From Prochlorococcus sp. AG-347-K18 (lineage in GTDB: Bacteria; Cyanobacteriota; Cyanobacteriia; PCC-6307; Cyanobiaceae), in NCBI GenBank assembly GCA_003281365.1, contig QCCF01000011.1:1-56438 (forward strand): a DNA stretch of 56,438 nucleotides, written 5' to 3'. This document shows positions 30,078-38,647 of this stretch, in pieces. Under the pieces are notes generated by a model. The model was not told where the DNA came from. It ran no database searches and saw nothing but the letters and a program-made list of their open reading frames with translations. The first letter of the stretch is position 1. Each line of letters begins with the position of its first letter. Made by a program: the position numbers and the translations under genes.

Positions 30078-30572
30078 ATGAACGAATCCAAATGTCCTGT
30101 TCCAAGAGAGCAGCAACCAACAAATGAATTCATTGAATTATCAAAATCTATTATTTTTTCTTGGCCAAAAACAAAAAAATCACTAATTATCGTTTTGCTT
30201 AAATTTTGGGTATGTGGTTTTATTTTATTTCTTATTATTTCTTCCGGAAGTGTATATTTCGAAAAATCACTTTTAAAGTATATCCTATTAAGTTTTTTTA
30301 GTAGCTTATTAATACCTCTACTAATTTCTATCCGGTTATACCTTGGTTGGAATCATGTATTTAAGAGATTGACATCTGAAAAAGTTGAGTACGAAGAATC
30401 CGGATGGTATGACGGTCAAATATGGGAAAAGCCATTAGTTTTAAAAGAAAAAGAATCATTGATTGCAATGATTGAGGTAAAGCCTATTTTAAAAAATTTA
30501 ATTCAAATTCTTTCTATTATTTTAGTCTTAGTTTTATCAGGACTTTTACTTTTTCAATATAGTAATTATTAA
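30078..30572 (+). CDS. CGLD27/Ycf36 (DUF1230) membrane protein
   Basis: A 164-residue protein matching the 'conserved in the green lineage and diatoms' family: CPVPREQQPTNEFIELSKSI, FSWPKTKKS, and the W-Y-D-G-Q-x-W-E-K-P motif (about 111-121). Three hydrophobic segments flank the motif. In plants CGLD27 is linked to iron homeostasis in chloroplasts, which is the nearest known role. It sits in the DUF3318-rsfS-CGLD27-asparaginase run and abuts the next start with no gap. Confidence 0.88.
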   Translation: MNESKCPVPREQQPTNEFIELSKSIIFSWPKTKKSLIIVLLKFWVCGFILFLIISSGSVYFEKSLLKYILLSFFSSLLIPLLISIRLYLGWNHVFKRLTSEKVEYEESGWYDGQIWEKPLVLKEKESLIAMIEVKPILKNLIQILSIILVLVLSGLLLFQYSNY

Positions 30573-31538
30573 ATGAGTTCAAATTTCAAAAACTTATACA
30601 CCTCTAATAATCCTCCTTTACAGGCGACACTAATGAGAGGTTCAAATATTGAGTCTATCCATAAAATACATGCTGTTATAAGTGACAAAAAAGGCAGGGT
30701 TTTAATGTGCGCAGGAAATCCAGAATATAAAAGTTTTATAAGGTCAGCATTAAAACCCTTTCAGGCGATACCTTTTGTTAGTAGTGGAGCTGCATCAAAA
30801 ATCAATAATGATTTAAAATCAATTGCCCTAGCTTGCGGATCACATAGTGGATCAAAACTTCATTCGAGAGAAGCATTCAAAATTTTATGGGAATACGACA
30901 TAGACATCAATGACCTAAAATGTCCAAAATCAATTATTAGTCCCCTAGATCATAATTGTTCAGGTAAACACGCTGCTTTTCTCGCAACATGCAAAAAAAT
31001 GAATTGGCCTTTAGAAAGTTACTTAAAGGGAGATCATCCACTCCAAATCGAAATATTCAGAATTGTTTCTGAAATACTTGAAATCCCCATATCTAAAATC
31101 AATGCAGAACGTGATGATTGTGGTGCCCCAACTCTTTATTTAAAACTAATAGAGATGTCTAAGTTATATTCACTTCTAAGCAGTTCCGAAAATGCTGAAT
31201 TAGAGCAAATCAGTAGAGCTATGACGACTAACCCAATAATGATAAGTGACAACAATAAATTTGATACAGAAATAATCAAGGCCTCTCATGGACAAGTTAT
31301 AGGTAAGGGCGGTGCAGAGGGGATACAGTGCCTATGCAAAGTAAATGAAGGAATAGGAATTGCATTAAAAGTAGAAGATGGTTCAAAAAGAGCCAAGCAT
31401 GCAGTAAGTCTTCACTTACTTAAACAATTAGAGTGGATTTCTGATTTAAGAATTCAAGACATTGAAGAAAAAGTATTTAATTTTGCTGAAGGAGTGCGAA
31501 TTGAAGTTAAAGGTCAATTAAAATTCCAAGAATCCTAA
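30573..31538 (+). CDS. L-asparaginase II (PF06089) family protein
   Basis: A 321-residue protein of the thermolabile/Rhizobium-type asparaginase family, unrelated to type I/II bacterial enzymes. Seen: RSALKPFQAIPFVSSGAA, ALACGSHSG, CSGKHAAFLATCK and RDDCGAPTLYL, with conserved Ser-Gly-Lys-His and Asp-Gly-Cys-like sites. Predicted to hydrolyse asparagine or a related amide in the cytoplasm. The start directly follows the CGLD27 stop. The initiator tRNA gene begins 45 bp downstream. Confidence 0.88.
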   Translation: MSSNFKNLYTSNNPPLQATLMRGSNIESIHKIHAVISDKKGRVLMCAGNPEYKSFIRSALKPFQAIPFVSSGAASKINNDLKSIALACGSHSGSKLHSREAFKILWEYDIDINDLKCPKSIISPLDHNCSGKHAAFLATCKKMNWPLESYLKGDHPLQIEIFRIVSEILEIPISKINAERDDCGAPTLYLKLIEMSKLYSLLSSSENAELEQISRAMTTNPIMISDNNKFDTEIIKASHGQVIGKGGAEGIQCLCKVNEGIGIALKVEDGSKRAKHAVSLHLLKQLEWISDLRIQDIEEKVFNFAEGVRIEVKGQLKFQES

Positions 31539-31583
31539 AGAAATAGAAAAAATAACCCATTCAGATGTATGCTATGTATATGT

Positions 31584-31660
<77 letters not shown>

Positions 31661-31667
31661 TTTTAGT

Positions 31668-31690
31668 AGCAGCTTGAAAGCTGCTTTTTT
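31668..31690 (+). terminator. Rho-independent terminator after initiator tRNA
   Basis: Perfect 7-bp stem AGCAGCT (31668-31674) and AGCTGCT (31679-31685), loop TGAA, followed by a T-run. It lies 7 bp after the encoded CCA of the tRNA. Confidence 0.85.
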
Positions 31691-31772
31691 ATTGTAATTA
31701 GTTTCAGCAAATAATAAATTTATTAGGAAAATGTGAGTTTTAACTTGTGATAAAAGATCTTAATAAAACTTA

Positions 31773-31871
31773 TCAAATATCCTTTTGCATGGAAAATTTA
31801 AAATCTACTCTCACTGTTAGACCAATAATGATAAATAAAATTCCAATGTAAGAATTTAAAGATAGCTCCAA
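31773..31871 (-). CDS. Possible tiny membrane peptide
   Basis: A 32-residue frame from TTG: MELSLNSYIGILFIIIGL, then VRVDFKFSMQKDI. It reads like a one-helix membrane peptide and is the only protein-like frame in the otherwise empty stretch 31691-32029. No ribosome-binding site is obvious, and low-complexity AT DNA can give such frames by chance. Confidence 0.25.
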   Translation of the reverse strand: MELSLNSYIGILFIIIGLTVRVDFKFSMQKDI

Positions 31872-32029
31872 AAAATTTAATTAAGTTTCTACATTAAATT
31901 CTAGCTCATAATTCATTTAAGATAAATAATTTGATAACAAAGAATTTTAATTAAACCACGTTTTACTACTTTTTATTATTAAATAAGCTACAAATGTAAA
32001 ATAAATTCTATTATTTTCGGAATACATAA

Positions 32030-32176
32030 ATGCAAAATTTGTTACAGGATGATATTGGTTCAAGTATGCTATCGGTTGCAGTTATTGTAGGTTGGCTTGG
32101 GCTGTTTTTTGTATTCTTAAGAATATTGACAATCCTAATAAAAAGAATCCTAGAAGCGATATTCAAAAAATCATAA
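32030..32176 (+). CDS. Small single-span membrane protein
   Basis: A 48-residue frame: a polar start (MQNLLQDDIGSS), one membrane segment (MLSVAVIVGWLGLFFVFL), then a basic helix RILTILIKRIL ending EAIFKKS. Family not recognised. It stands alone with about 70 bp to the DUF2862 gene. The positive-inside pattern suggests the C-terminus faces the cytoplasm. Confidence 0.6.
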   Translation: MQNLLQDDIGSSMLSVAVIVGWLGLFFVFLRILTILIKRILEAIFKKS

Positions 32177-32248
32177 TTATTGAAATAAATTAATTATTTT
32201 AAAAATGGTCACATAATTCTTGACTGTATAAGTATAATAACCTATAAA

Positions 32249-32638
32249 ATGTCAATTCTAGATAAAACTAAAATAGGAAATTTTGCTCAAGTAAATTTAG
32301 AACTTTCAAGAGATAGACTTACAAAAGAAATTATTGATGCTATAAATATTTCTTCAGTTGGGAAAATATCTGATTTCAGAATAACTGATGGTAAAGGTAT
32401 TGGCGTAGTTTTAGTTCTATCTAATGGAAAAGAACAATGGTTTTTTGAAGATGAAATTGATTTGCTCGACGAAAATGGTGAAGTCATTAAAAAAACAATT
32501 CATACTAAAAAAAATGAGAATTTGATATTTAAAATTTTCAGAGAATTAAAGTATGAAAATAAAAATAATATTAGCGAGTTACTTAATCCAATTAACTTTT
32601 TCTTATGGTTAATTGTATCGTTTAAAGATATTTTTTAA
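32249..32638 (+). CDS. DUF2862-like protein
   Basis: A 129-residue protein. The first 80 residues match the cyanobacterial DUF2862 pattern: an opening K-I-G-x-x-x-x-V, then GKISDFRITDGKGIGVVLVL and WFFEDEIDLL. A C-terminal hydrophobic segment (LLNPINFFLWLIVSFKDIF) is an addition to the core. Function unknown. The ABC-2 exporter operon begins about 75 bp downstream on the same strand. Confidence 0.75.
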   Translation: MSILDKTKIGNFAQVNLELSRDRLTKEIIDAINISSVGKISDFRITDGKGIGVVLVLSNGKEQWFFEDEIDLLDENGEVIKKTIHTKKNENLIFKIFRELKYENKNNISELLNPINFFLWLIVSFKDIF

Positions 32639-32714
32639 ATCTCTGAAATTTTTCTAAGATAGAAATAATTCAATAAACAATTTAATAAAAACTTCAAGGA
32701 AATTTACTATTAAA

Positions 32715-33710
32715 ATGGTTCAAAATATTATAGAAGTAAGAAATTTATCTAAAACATTTGATATTTCTTCAAAAAAACCTGGTTTAAAAGGAACAATTCA
32801 ACATTTTTTTAAAAGAGAAACAAAAAGTTCTAAGGTCATAAAAGATATTAGTTTTGAAATCAAAGAAGGTGAAATAGTTGGTTTTCTAGGTGCAAATGGA
32901 GCTGGGAAAACGACAATTTTAAAAATGCTTTGTGGATTACTCTATCCAAGTGAAGGTTCAATTTTAGTTGCAGGCAACTTACCTTTCAGAAGAAAAGACA
33001 ATTTCTTAAAAAATATCACCTTAATAATGGGACAAAAACAACAACTTATTTGGGATCTTCCTCCAATTGAATCTTTTTATTTGAATGCATCAATATATGA
33101 CTTAGATAAGTTCGAAGCAAAAAAAAGAATAGAAAAATTATCAGACATGCTTGAAATAGATAATGAACTATACATTCCTGTTAGAAAACTTTCTCTTGGT
33201 CAGCGTATGAAGTCTGAATTACTTGCAGCATTGATTCATGAACCTAATATTCTATTTTTAGACGAGCCGACACTTGGTTTAGATATTAATGCACAGAGAA
33301 ACTTGAGGAAATTTCTTCAAAGATATAATAATGAAACTAATGCAACAATATGTTTAACAAGTCACTATATGAAAGATATAACATCTCTATGCAAGAGGGT
33401 TATATGTATACATAATGGATCTATCTCATACGATGGGAAACTCGATCAGTTATTAAAAAAACTTTCTCCTGTTAAGGAAATATTGATAGTTTGTCATTCA
33501 GAAAATGATGTGATTCAAATAGAAAAAACAGGTTTTTCTGTTAAGAATAAAACAAAAAATGAAATCACAATAATAGTTAAAAATGACTCTATTACTTCTT
33601 CATTGAAAACAATACTAAATAATTTTGATATTGAAGACCTCTTTATAAACGAACCACCAGTAGATGAAATTATTGGAAATATATTAGTAAAAAAAGATTA
33701 TGGTATCTAA
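32715..33710 (+). CDS. ABC-2 type exporter, ATP-binding subunit
   Basis: A 331-residue ATPase. Walker A is GANGAGKTT (about residue 60), the signature LSLGQRMKSELLAAL (about 158), Walker B ILFLDEPTLGLD (about 178) and the switch-His SHYMKD. The 90-residue C-terminal extension beyond the ATPase core resembles NatA-type exporter subunits. It overlaps the first permease gene by 11 bp, showing a tight operon of one ATPase and two permeases. Substrate unknown. Confidence 0.92.
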   Translation: MVQNIIEVRNLSKTFDISSKKPGLKGTIQHFFKRETKSSKVIKDISFEIKEGEIVGFLGANGAGKTTILKMLCGLLYPSEGSILVAGNLPFRRKDNFLKNITLIMGQKQQLIWDLPPIESFYLNASIYDLDKFEAKKRIEKLSDMLEIDNELYIPVRKLSLGQRMKSELLAALIHEPNILFLDEPTLGLDINAQRNLRKFLQRYNNETNATICLTSHYMKDITSLCKRVICIHNGSISYDGKLDQLLKKLSPVKEILIVCHSENDVIQIEKTGFSVKNKTKNEITIIVKNDSITSSLKTILNNFDIEDLFINEPPVDEIIGNILVKKDYGI

Positions 33711-34494
33711 GTTAATTAATAATAAAATATTCACTTTATTAAAGGTTCAGTATTCAAATATGTTGGAATATAGGATAGAAATTGCATTATGGGCAATTTC
33801 AGGGGTAATTCCTTTTTTCATGTTAAATATTTGGACAAATAATAATCTTAATGAATCCATAAACATTAGTGATATTATGCTTTCTAGATATTTCTTGTGT
33901 GCTTTTTTCGTTAGGCAGTTTTCAGTAGTTTGGGTTGTATTCAGCTTTGAAGAAGACTCTCTTATGGGTAAAGTATCCCCTTATTTAATTCAACCTTTAA
34001 ATCCATTTATCAGATATTTTGCACAACATCTTGCAGAACAAATCACAAGATTACCTTTCGCACTAATAATTGCGTTTTTCTTTTTTGTTTTTAATCCAGA
34101 AAGTTTATGGATCCCAAATTTAGGTATTTTATTCTTATCAACAATATCTACCTTCTTATCTTTCTTAATTCAATTTTTAATTCAGTCAATAGTTGCATGC
34201 TTATGCTTCTGGACAGAAAAAGCGTCCTCAATAGAAAGATTATTATTTATCCCAACCTTATTTCTCTCAGGTCTTTTAGCCCCAGTAGCTTCCTTTCCTG
34301 AATATGTTAAATCTTGGATTTATTTTACTCCATTTCCATATCTAATCGATTTCCCTGCTAACTTACTATCAGGTAATAAAACAAATATTATAGGAGGCTT
34401 AAGTATACAAATTATTTGGATTCTATTGCTTTTTCCTGTTTTTAGAAAAATATGGTCTGCGGGGACTAAAAAATATACCGCTATGGGCTCGTGA
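33700..34494 (+). CDS. ABC-2 type permease (ABC2_membrane_6-like), first subunit
   Basis: A 264-residue protein with about six hydrophobic segments and the family's opening LLKVQYSNMLEYRIEIALW. SPYLIQPLNPFIRYFAQHL is the coupling-helix region. It overlaps the ATPase gene upstream and the second permease downstream by 4 bp (GTGA), so stoichiometry is probably set by translational coupling. Confidence 0.88.
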   Translation: MVSKLINNKIFTLLKVQYSNMLEYRIEIALWAISGVIPFFMLNIWTNNNLNESINISDIMLSRYFLCAFFVRQFSVVWVVFSFEEDSLMGKVSPYLIQPLNPFIRYFAQHLAEQITRLPFALIIAFFFFVFNPESLWIPNLGILFLSTISTFLSFLIQFLIQSIVACLCFWTEKASSIERLLFIPTLFLSGLLAPVASFPEYVKSWIYFTPFPYLIDFPANLLSGNKTNIIGGLSIQIIWILLLFPVFRKIWSAGTKKYTAMGS

Positions 34495-35285
34495 ATCCAA
34501 GAAAATATTTAAAGGTTTATATTAATTTTTTGCATACCTCATTAGCTTCCGAATTGGAGTATAAAGCTAATATATTAGTTGATTTAATTACTGCAGTTTT
34601 AAGTTTAATAGGTAGTATTTTTTTATTGTCTATCTTCTTTCAAAGTAATGGGAATATTGGCGGCTGGAAATTTGAACAGGCATTAATAATTCAAGGTATT
34701 TATACAATTTTAAATGGCATAACAAATACATGGTTTAATCCTAATCTTACAGAAATAGTTAAACATGTAAGAGAAGGAACTCTAGATTTCGTACTTTTAA
34801 AACCTATTGATAGTCAATTTTTTATCTCATTAAAAAAAATTAACCCATCAGGATTCTTAGAAATAATGCTTGGATTTTTCTTATTGATATATTGCACCAA
34901 AATTAATCAAATAAACCTTAATGCAAGTTTTCTGACATTGTCTTTGATTACACTATTGTGCTCAATATGTATTTTATACAGCCTATGGTTTTTTATTTCT
35001 ACAACTACTATTTGGTTTGTTAAAACATGGAATGCAACAGAAGTTTTAAGATCCTTCCTTTACATCGGAAGATTTCCTTTAAATTCATTTTCATTCTCTC
35101 TAAGAATATTTTTCAGTGTGTTCATTCCTATTGCATTTATTACTACAATCCCTTCTGAAGTTTTTCTTGGTATTTCTCAATTTTGGAAAATCTTGCTTGA
35201 ATTTGCAGTTGCTATGGTATTTCTTTTTTCTTCTAGGAAATTTTGGTTATATGCATTAAAATTCTATACTTCAGCTTCTAGCTAA
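34491..35285 (+). CDS. ABC-2 type permease (ABC2_membrane_6-like), second subunit
   Basis: A 264-residue paralogue of the preceding permease with the same topology: ELEYKANILVDLITAVLSLIG at the start, VREGTLDFVLLKPIDSQFFI as coupling region and a final hydrophobic segment. The GTG start at 34491 overlaps the upstream TGA. A heterodimeric channel with two ATPase copies is the expected arrangement. Confidence 0.88.
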   Translation: MNPRKYLKVYINFLHTSLASELEYKANILVDLITAVLSLIGSIFLLSIFFQSNGNIGGWKFEQALIIQGIYTILNGITNTWFNPNLTEIVKHVREGTLDFVLLKPIDSQFFISLKKINPSGFLEIMLGFFLLIYCTKINQINLNASFLTLSLITLLCSICILYSLWFFISTTTIWFVKTWNATEVLRSFLYIGRFPLNSFSFSLRIFFSVFIPIAFITTIPSEVFLGISQFWKILLEFAVAMVFLFSSRKFWLYALKFYTSASS

Positions 35286-35288
35286 ATA

Positions 35289-35555
35289 TTATTTAAAAGC
35301 CTCTCTACAAAACTCCCAAATCTTTTGTTTACTTTTCAGATTAGAAAGCCTAGATAATTTCTTAAAATTAGGTTTAGATTTATCAACAGATAAAAGCTTA
35401 CAGTTATATTCAATTCGATAATGTCTTGAAACAATTGCTAATTTTAACGAGATATCAAAAAAGAAAATAACTATAGCTAGCTTAAAAAAATTCCTTAAAA
35501 CATTTGAAAAAGATTTGGAGAAATTTTCATTTTCAGTTTTTAGTTCAAACTTCAT
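35289..35555 (-). CDS. Small hypothetical protein
   Basis: An 88-residue Lys/Phe/Ser-rich protein with one hydrophobic stretch (about 24-44, FKLAIVIFFFDISLKLAIV) and a basic C-terminus. Not recognised. Its first base overlaps the last base of the upstream gene (35555-35782), so the two probably form a pair. Convergent with the ABC-2 operon, gap 3 bp. Confidence 0.6.
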   Translation of the reverse strand: MKFELKTENENFSKSFSNVLRNFFKLAIVIFFFDISLKLAIVSRHYRIEYNCKLLSVDKSKPNFKKLSRLSNLKSKQKIWEFCREAFK

Positions 35556-35782
35556 TATTTAACTATATGTTGAGGGCACTTAACTGCAGCGATAGCAACA
35601 GCTGCAACTTTAAAATTATCTGACTTCTCGATAACCTTTTTAACCTCTAATGGTCCAAATTTATTACTTGCATCACTATATGAAAGAAGTAAAGATTTAT
35701 AGTTGTCATGGCCTAAATTTCTATATTCACAGAAATTATCTCCAACATAGTTCAAAAGAGTTAGTAATGTTAATTCAATCAT
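35555..35782 (-). CDS. Small hypothetical protein
   Basis: A 75-residue soluble-looking protein: IELTLLTLLNYVGDNFCEY, then a helix-rich centre and KVAAVAIAAVKCPQHIV near the C-terminus. Two cysteines (FCEY and KCPQH) are present. Family not recognised. It is coupled to the following 88-residue gene by a one-base overlap. Confidence 0.6.
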   Translation of the reverse strand: MIELTLLTLLNYVGDNFCEYRNLGHDNYKSLLLSYSDASNKFGPLEVKKVIEKSDNFKVAAVAIAAVKCPQHIVK

Positions 35783-35944
35783 TAAGGCTTTTTAACTAAC
35801 AAAGTTCTTACGAATGATACAATGCGTGACACTTTTAACAAGTTTAATTACTAAAACACTTGAAAACTTAACGTATAGATTTATCTAGTAAATTTTATAA
35901 TTGCGAAATTATTTTAGAATTGCATAAACTAACATCTATAAAAA

Positions 35945-36079
35945 GCAATAAGGCACTACCTGTAGTGTAGTAAATTAATTTAAGTAGCACTATAGGTAGG
36001 GGGTTGCAATTTTCAAGAAATTGGATTAAAAATAAGGTTCCCCATCACCCGGCCCCACGAATGTGAGGCCTTTTTTTTT
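35945..36079 (+). ncRNA. Candidate structured small RNA with terminator
   Basis: A 470 bp stretch without genes contains a compact RNA-like unit. A long hairpin pairs CTACCTGTAGTG (35956-35967) with CACTATAGGTAG (35988-35999), one G-U wobble, extended by GCAA/TTGC at the base. A single-stranded part follows, containing AAGGTTCCCCATCACCC (36034-36050), and then a terminator hairpin. A possible -10 box TATAAA (35937-35942) lies about 10 bases upstream. It may belong to the Yfr-type cyanobacterial small RNAs, but I cannot confirm which. The rest of 35783-36253 shows nothing else. Confidence 0.6.
36051..36079 (+). terminator. Terminator of the candidate small RNA
   Basis: GGCCCCAC (36051-36058) pairs with GTGAGGCC (36063-36070) around loop GAAT with one C-A mismatch; nine T follow (36071-36079). 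It is by far the most G+C-rich spot nearby. Confidence 0.85.
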
Positions 36080-36253
36080 CTTTTTTTAAAAAATTAGGTT
36101 TCTACTAATAGGGTTTTTTATACAACAAATAATTCATTACTATTTAGGTAAGATATTAAAGACAAAAAATAAATTTATCTTTATTGACATCGCCAGCTTT
36201 TATTGGAATTTTTTGACTAAAAAACTATTAATATTCTCTAATAATTAACCCAT

Positions 36254-37060
36254 CTAACTTGTTATTGATTTAATAAGTAAACTAGCCCCAACAAAAAGAC
36301 AAACTATTGTAAAAGTTTTTTTAATTAGTTTATTTCCCTTTAACTTTGATAAGTGCGCCCCAAAATATCCACCTGTAAAGGAACCAATTATTAACAATAA
36401 TAAAATATTTAGAGGAAGAGTTCCTATTTTACTTAAAAGCAAAGCTCCTGCAAAATTCCAAAAAATTCCAACCGTAAAAAATGTCAAACTTACAGCACTG
36501 AGAAAATCCATTCCAAAAGTTTTTATTAAAATTAATGTTACAAGCAATCCAGTTCCTGAAGAAATAGAACCATTCAAAATACCTATCAGAAAAATAAAAA
36601 TTGAAAATCTAATTTTAGAAAATAAATTAAGTTCATTTTTATAAGATGACAAACCTAAATCTGATTTTAATAATGAATAAATTGCTAAAAATATCGAAAT
36701 TATTCCTAAGAAAAAGTATAAATATTTTTCTGAAATAATTTCTACGATTGAAGCACCAAAAATTACTCCAGGAAGTCCAAAGATTATTATTTGCCAAGCA
36801 ATATTAATATCATTTCGAAGAGATTTATAGTTTCTTAATGAACCTCCAATACCTAATGCTACTGTTGCCAATTTATGACTAGCCAAAGCCTGATAATAAG
36901 GAACACCAGATAAAATTAAAGCTGGCAATTGAAGTAAGCCTGCTCCACCACCAGAAATTGCTGAAAAAGTATTAGAGAAGAAAGATATCAAAAATATAGA
37001 AATACTTTTGTAAAAAGAATAATCAAAGGTTCCTACCGATTTTGTTAATAAATACAGCAT
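36254..37060 (-). CDS. TauE/SafE (UPF0721) family permease
   Basis: A 268-residue membrane protein with about eight hydrophobic segments in two related halves: FSNTFSAISGGGAGLLQLPALI near the start (GGGAGL motif) and ILNGSISSGTGLLVTLILIK in the middle. The family exports or imports sulfonates, sulfite or other organic anions; the substrate here is unknown. It stands alone between the candidate small RNA and the divergent HNH gene. Confidence 0.9.
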   Translation of the reverse strand: MLYLLTKSVGTFDYSFYKSISIFLISFFSNTFSAISGGGAGLLQLPALILSGVPYYQALASHKLATVALGIGGSLRNYKSLRNDINIAWQIIIFGLPGVIFGASIVEIISEKYLYFFLGIISIFLAIYSLLKSDLGLSSYKNELNLFSKIRFSIFIFLIGILNGSISSGTGLLVTLILIKTFGMDFLSAVSLTFFTVGIFWNFAGALLLSKIGTLPLNILLLLIIGSFTGGYFGAHLSKLKGNKLIKKTFTIVCLFVGASLLIKSITS

Positions 37061-37186
37061 TAAATCTAAAATCTAATTTTTAATAATTAATTGTTAAAAA
37101 TAAAAAAATGAGTTAAAGATTCTTATATTTTTTTTAATCATAGTTTAAAAAAAACTGTTATTATCAAAAAAAATATCAAGAATATT

Positions 37187-37528
37187 ATGCATAATCAAGA
37201 TGCAATTTACCTTGATCAACTATGTCCCAAGATAAGTAATAAAAGCTGGAGAGAATCTCTTCATAAATTAACTAAAAATAAATGCATCTATTGCGGTAAC
37301 CCTTCTGAATCACTTGACCACCTTCATCCAATGTCAAAAGGGGGTATAAGCATTACTAGAAATTGCGTTCCATGTTGTTTGTCCTGTAATGGTAAGAAAT
37401 CAGATTCGGAAGTTCTTAGTTGGTACAGAAAACAAAATTTTTATGATCCCAGAAGGGCAATGGCAATTCGAGCATGGTTTAATGATGATTTAAAACTAGC
37501 GTCAGTTCTTTTGAACTACTTAAATTAA
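37187..37528 (+). CDS. HNH endonuclease-like protein
   Basis: A 113-residue protein with a zinc-finger HNH fold: CIYCG (about 34-38), the His motif LDHLHPMSKGG (about 45-55) with N-C-V-P, then CCLSCNGKKSDSE. It resembles the small HNH proteins found across cyanobacteria and in mobile elements. Whether it cuts DNA is unknown. No methylase or intron sequence is nearby. The 126 bp upstream of the ATG is very A-rich. Confidence 0.88.
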   Translation: MHNQDAIYLDQLCPKISNKSWRESLHKLTKNKCIYCGNPSESLDHLHPMSKGGISITRNCVPCCLSCNGKKSDSEVLSWYRKQNFYDPRRAMAIRAWFNDDLKLASVLLNYLN

Positions 37529-37621
37529 AAAACAAATAGTAATCTATTAAGTCAAAAAAAAAATATTCTTGATGATTGAATATATATATATATATTCTTA
37601 TATTGAAAATCTTTAATTTAT

Positions 37622-37816
37622 TTAAATTGTTCTTTTTAAGTAAGAATTTATTTTATGACCCCTAAAAATCGCAATTTTAGAATAATCATCTTTCCAAATT
37701 ATTGGTGAATCTATAACCTTTCTCTCGGGTGATCTTACTGAAAAAATTAAGCCAAATACAAAAAGAATAGTAATTAAAATTATAGTGATTACTAATTTAT
37801 CTGAAATATTATTCAT
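37622..37816 (-). CDS. Small membrane-anchored protein
   Basis: A 64-residue protein with one N-terminal membrane segment (about 8-27, LVITIILITILFVFGLIFSV) and a basic, soluble C-terminus (WKDDYSKIAIFRGHKIN). Family not recognised. It begins 9 bp after the stop of the upstream exported-protein gene, so both may be co-transcribed. Confidence 0.55.
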   Translation of the reverse strand: MNNISDKLVITIILITILFVFGLIFSVRSPERKVIDSPIIWKDDYSKIAIFRGHKINSYLKRTI

Positions 37817-37825
37817 TAGCTTAAT

Positions 37826-38227
37826 CTATCTAGAGAAATTTTTTTCAGGAGTTGTTTTTTCGTAAATTTCTAGAAAGTAAGATTTAAAGTAATCAACTCC
37901 CTCCCTTCCAATCAAGCCAAATGACCATCCACAATTATTAACTACTTTTAATGAAATTTGATTTGCTAAGTCATTCTTTTCAATCCATTTTTTTTGGGGA
38001 TTATAAGAAAAAGATATAATGTTTTCTGTCTTTACTATTGCAGACTTCATTGCTTCATCTTTAGAAAACCCATTTTGGATGGCATTACAATATTTTCTCG
38101 AGAAATTATTTGAGATCCTATCTTGAAGCAAACTAACACTAGGGTCTGAGGTATCAAAAGCTAACCCTATTGTAGGGTTTAATAAATTAAATATAAGGAA
38201 AAATAAACCAAAAAAGAACTTAAACAA
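37826..38227 (-). CDS. Exported hypothetical protein
   Basis: A 133-residue protein with a signal peptide (FKFFFGLFFLIFNLLNPTIG, likely cut after GLA). The mature part has two cysteines (KYCNAIQ and NNCGWSFG) and a helix-rich pattern with SKDEAMKSAIVKTENI. A periplasmic or lumenal location is inferred. Family not recognised. Confidence 0.6.
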   Translation of the reverse strand: MFKFFFGLFFLIFNLLNPTIGLAFDTSDPSVSLLQDRISNNFSRKYCNAIQNGFSKDEAMKSAIVKTENIISFSYNPQKKWIEKNDLANQISLKVVNNCGWSFGLIGREGVDYFKSYFLEIYEKTTPEKNFSR

Positions 38228-38392
38228 CAGCTATAAATCAATACTTACAAATAATACAATAGTTTTTTTTGGTTGTCTTTTCAAGAAAATATAAGTATTT
38301 TTAAAAGCAAATTTTAATTTCAATTTATTAAAAATCTTTTGTAATGCAGTAAGTTCAGCAATAATAGTCAGAGGTTTATTTGATTACTTAAT

Positions 38393-38614
38393 ATGTACGA
38401 ATCATTGATGACATTATTATTTTTCCCTGATTGGACAAACGGATTACCTTCTGACTTTTTAATACTTCATTTTTTCGTTGGAGCGGTGATTTTTCCATTT
38501 AATATGATTCATGCTAAAGCAAGAAAAATTGACAGTCAGAATCCACAGGAAGCTGCTAATGGGTATAAAAATTCAGATACTTCCACTTTCTTTGGTTACG
38601 AAGAAATCAGTTAG
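38393..38614 (+). CDS. Small hypothetical membrane-associated protein
   Basis: A 73-residue protein. A hydrophobic N-terminal half (MYESLMTLLFFPDWTNGLPS, FLILHFFVGAVIFPFN) is followed by a polar tail ending in FFGYEEIS. Not recognised. The next gene begins 33 bp downstream on the same strand. Confidence 0.6.
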   Translation: MYESLMTLLFFPDWTNGLPSDFLILHFFVGAVIFPFNMIHAKARKIDSQNPQEAANGYKNSDTSTFFGYEEIS

Positions 38615-38647
38615 ATTTCAATAAAGTTTACATAAGGAATTACTTAA

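Noticed and set aside
31800-31864. Plus-strand short frame starting MENLKSTLTV
   Set aside because: Only 20 residues, no helix or motif; overlaps the opposite-strand frame that looks more protein-like.
32287-32487. Minus-strand frame inside the DUF2862-like gene
   Set aside because: Ser/Pro/Ile-rich shadow of a gene that matches a known family on the plus strand.
37581-37594. TA dinucleotide run
   Set aside because: A short simple repeat in an AT-rich intergenic region; no sign of a regulatory role.
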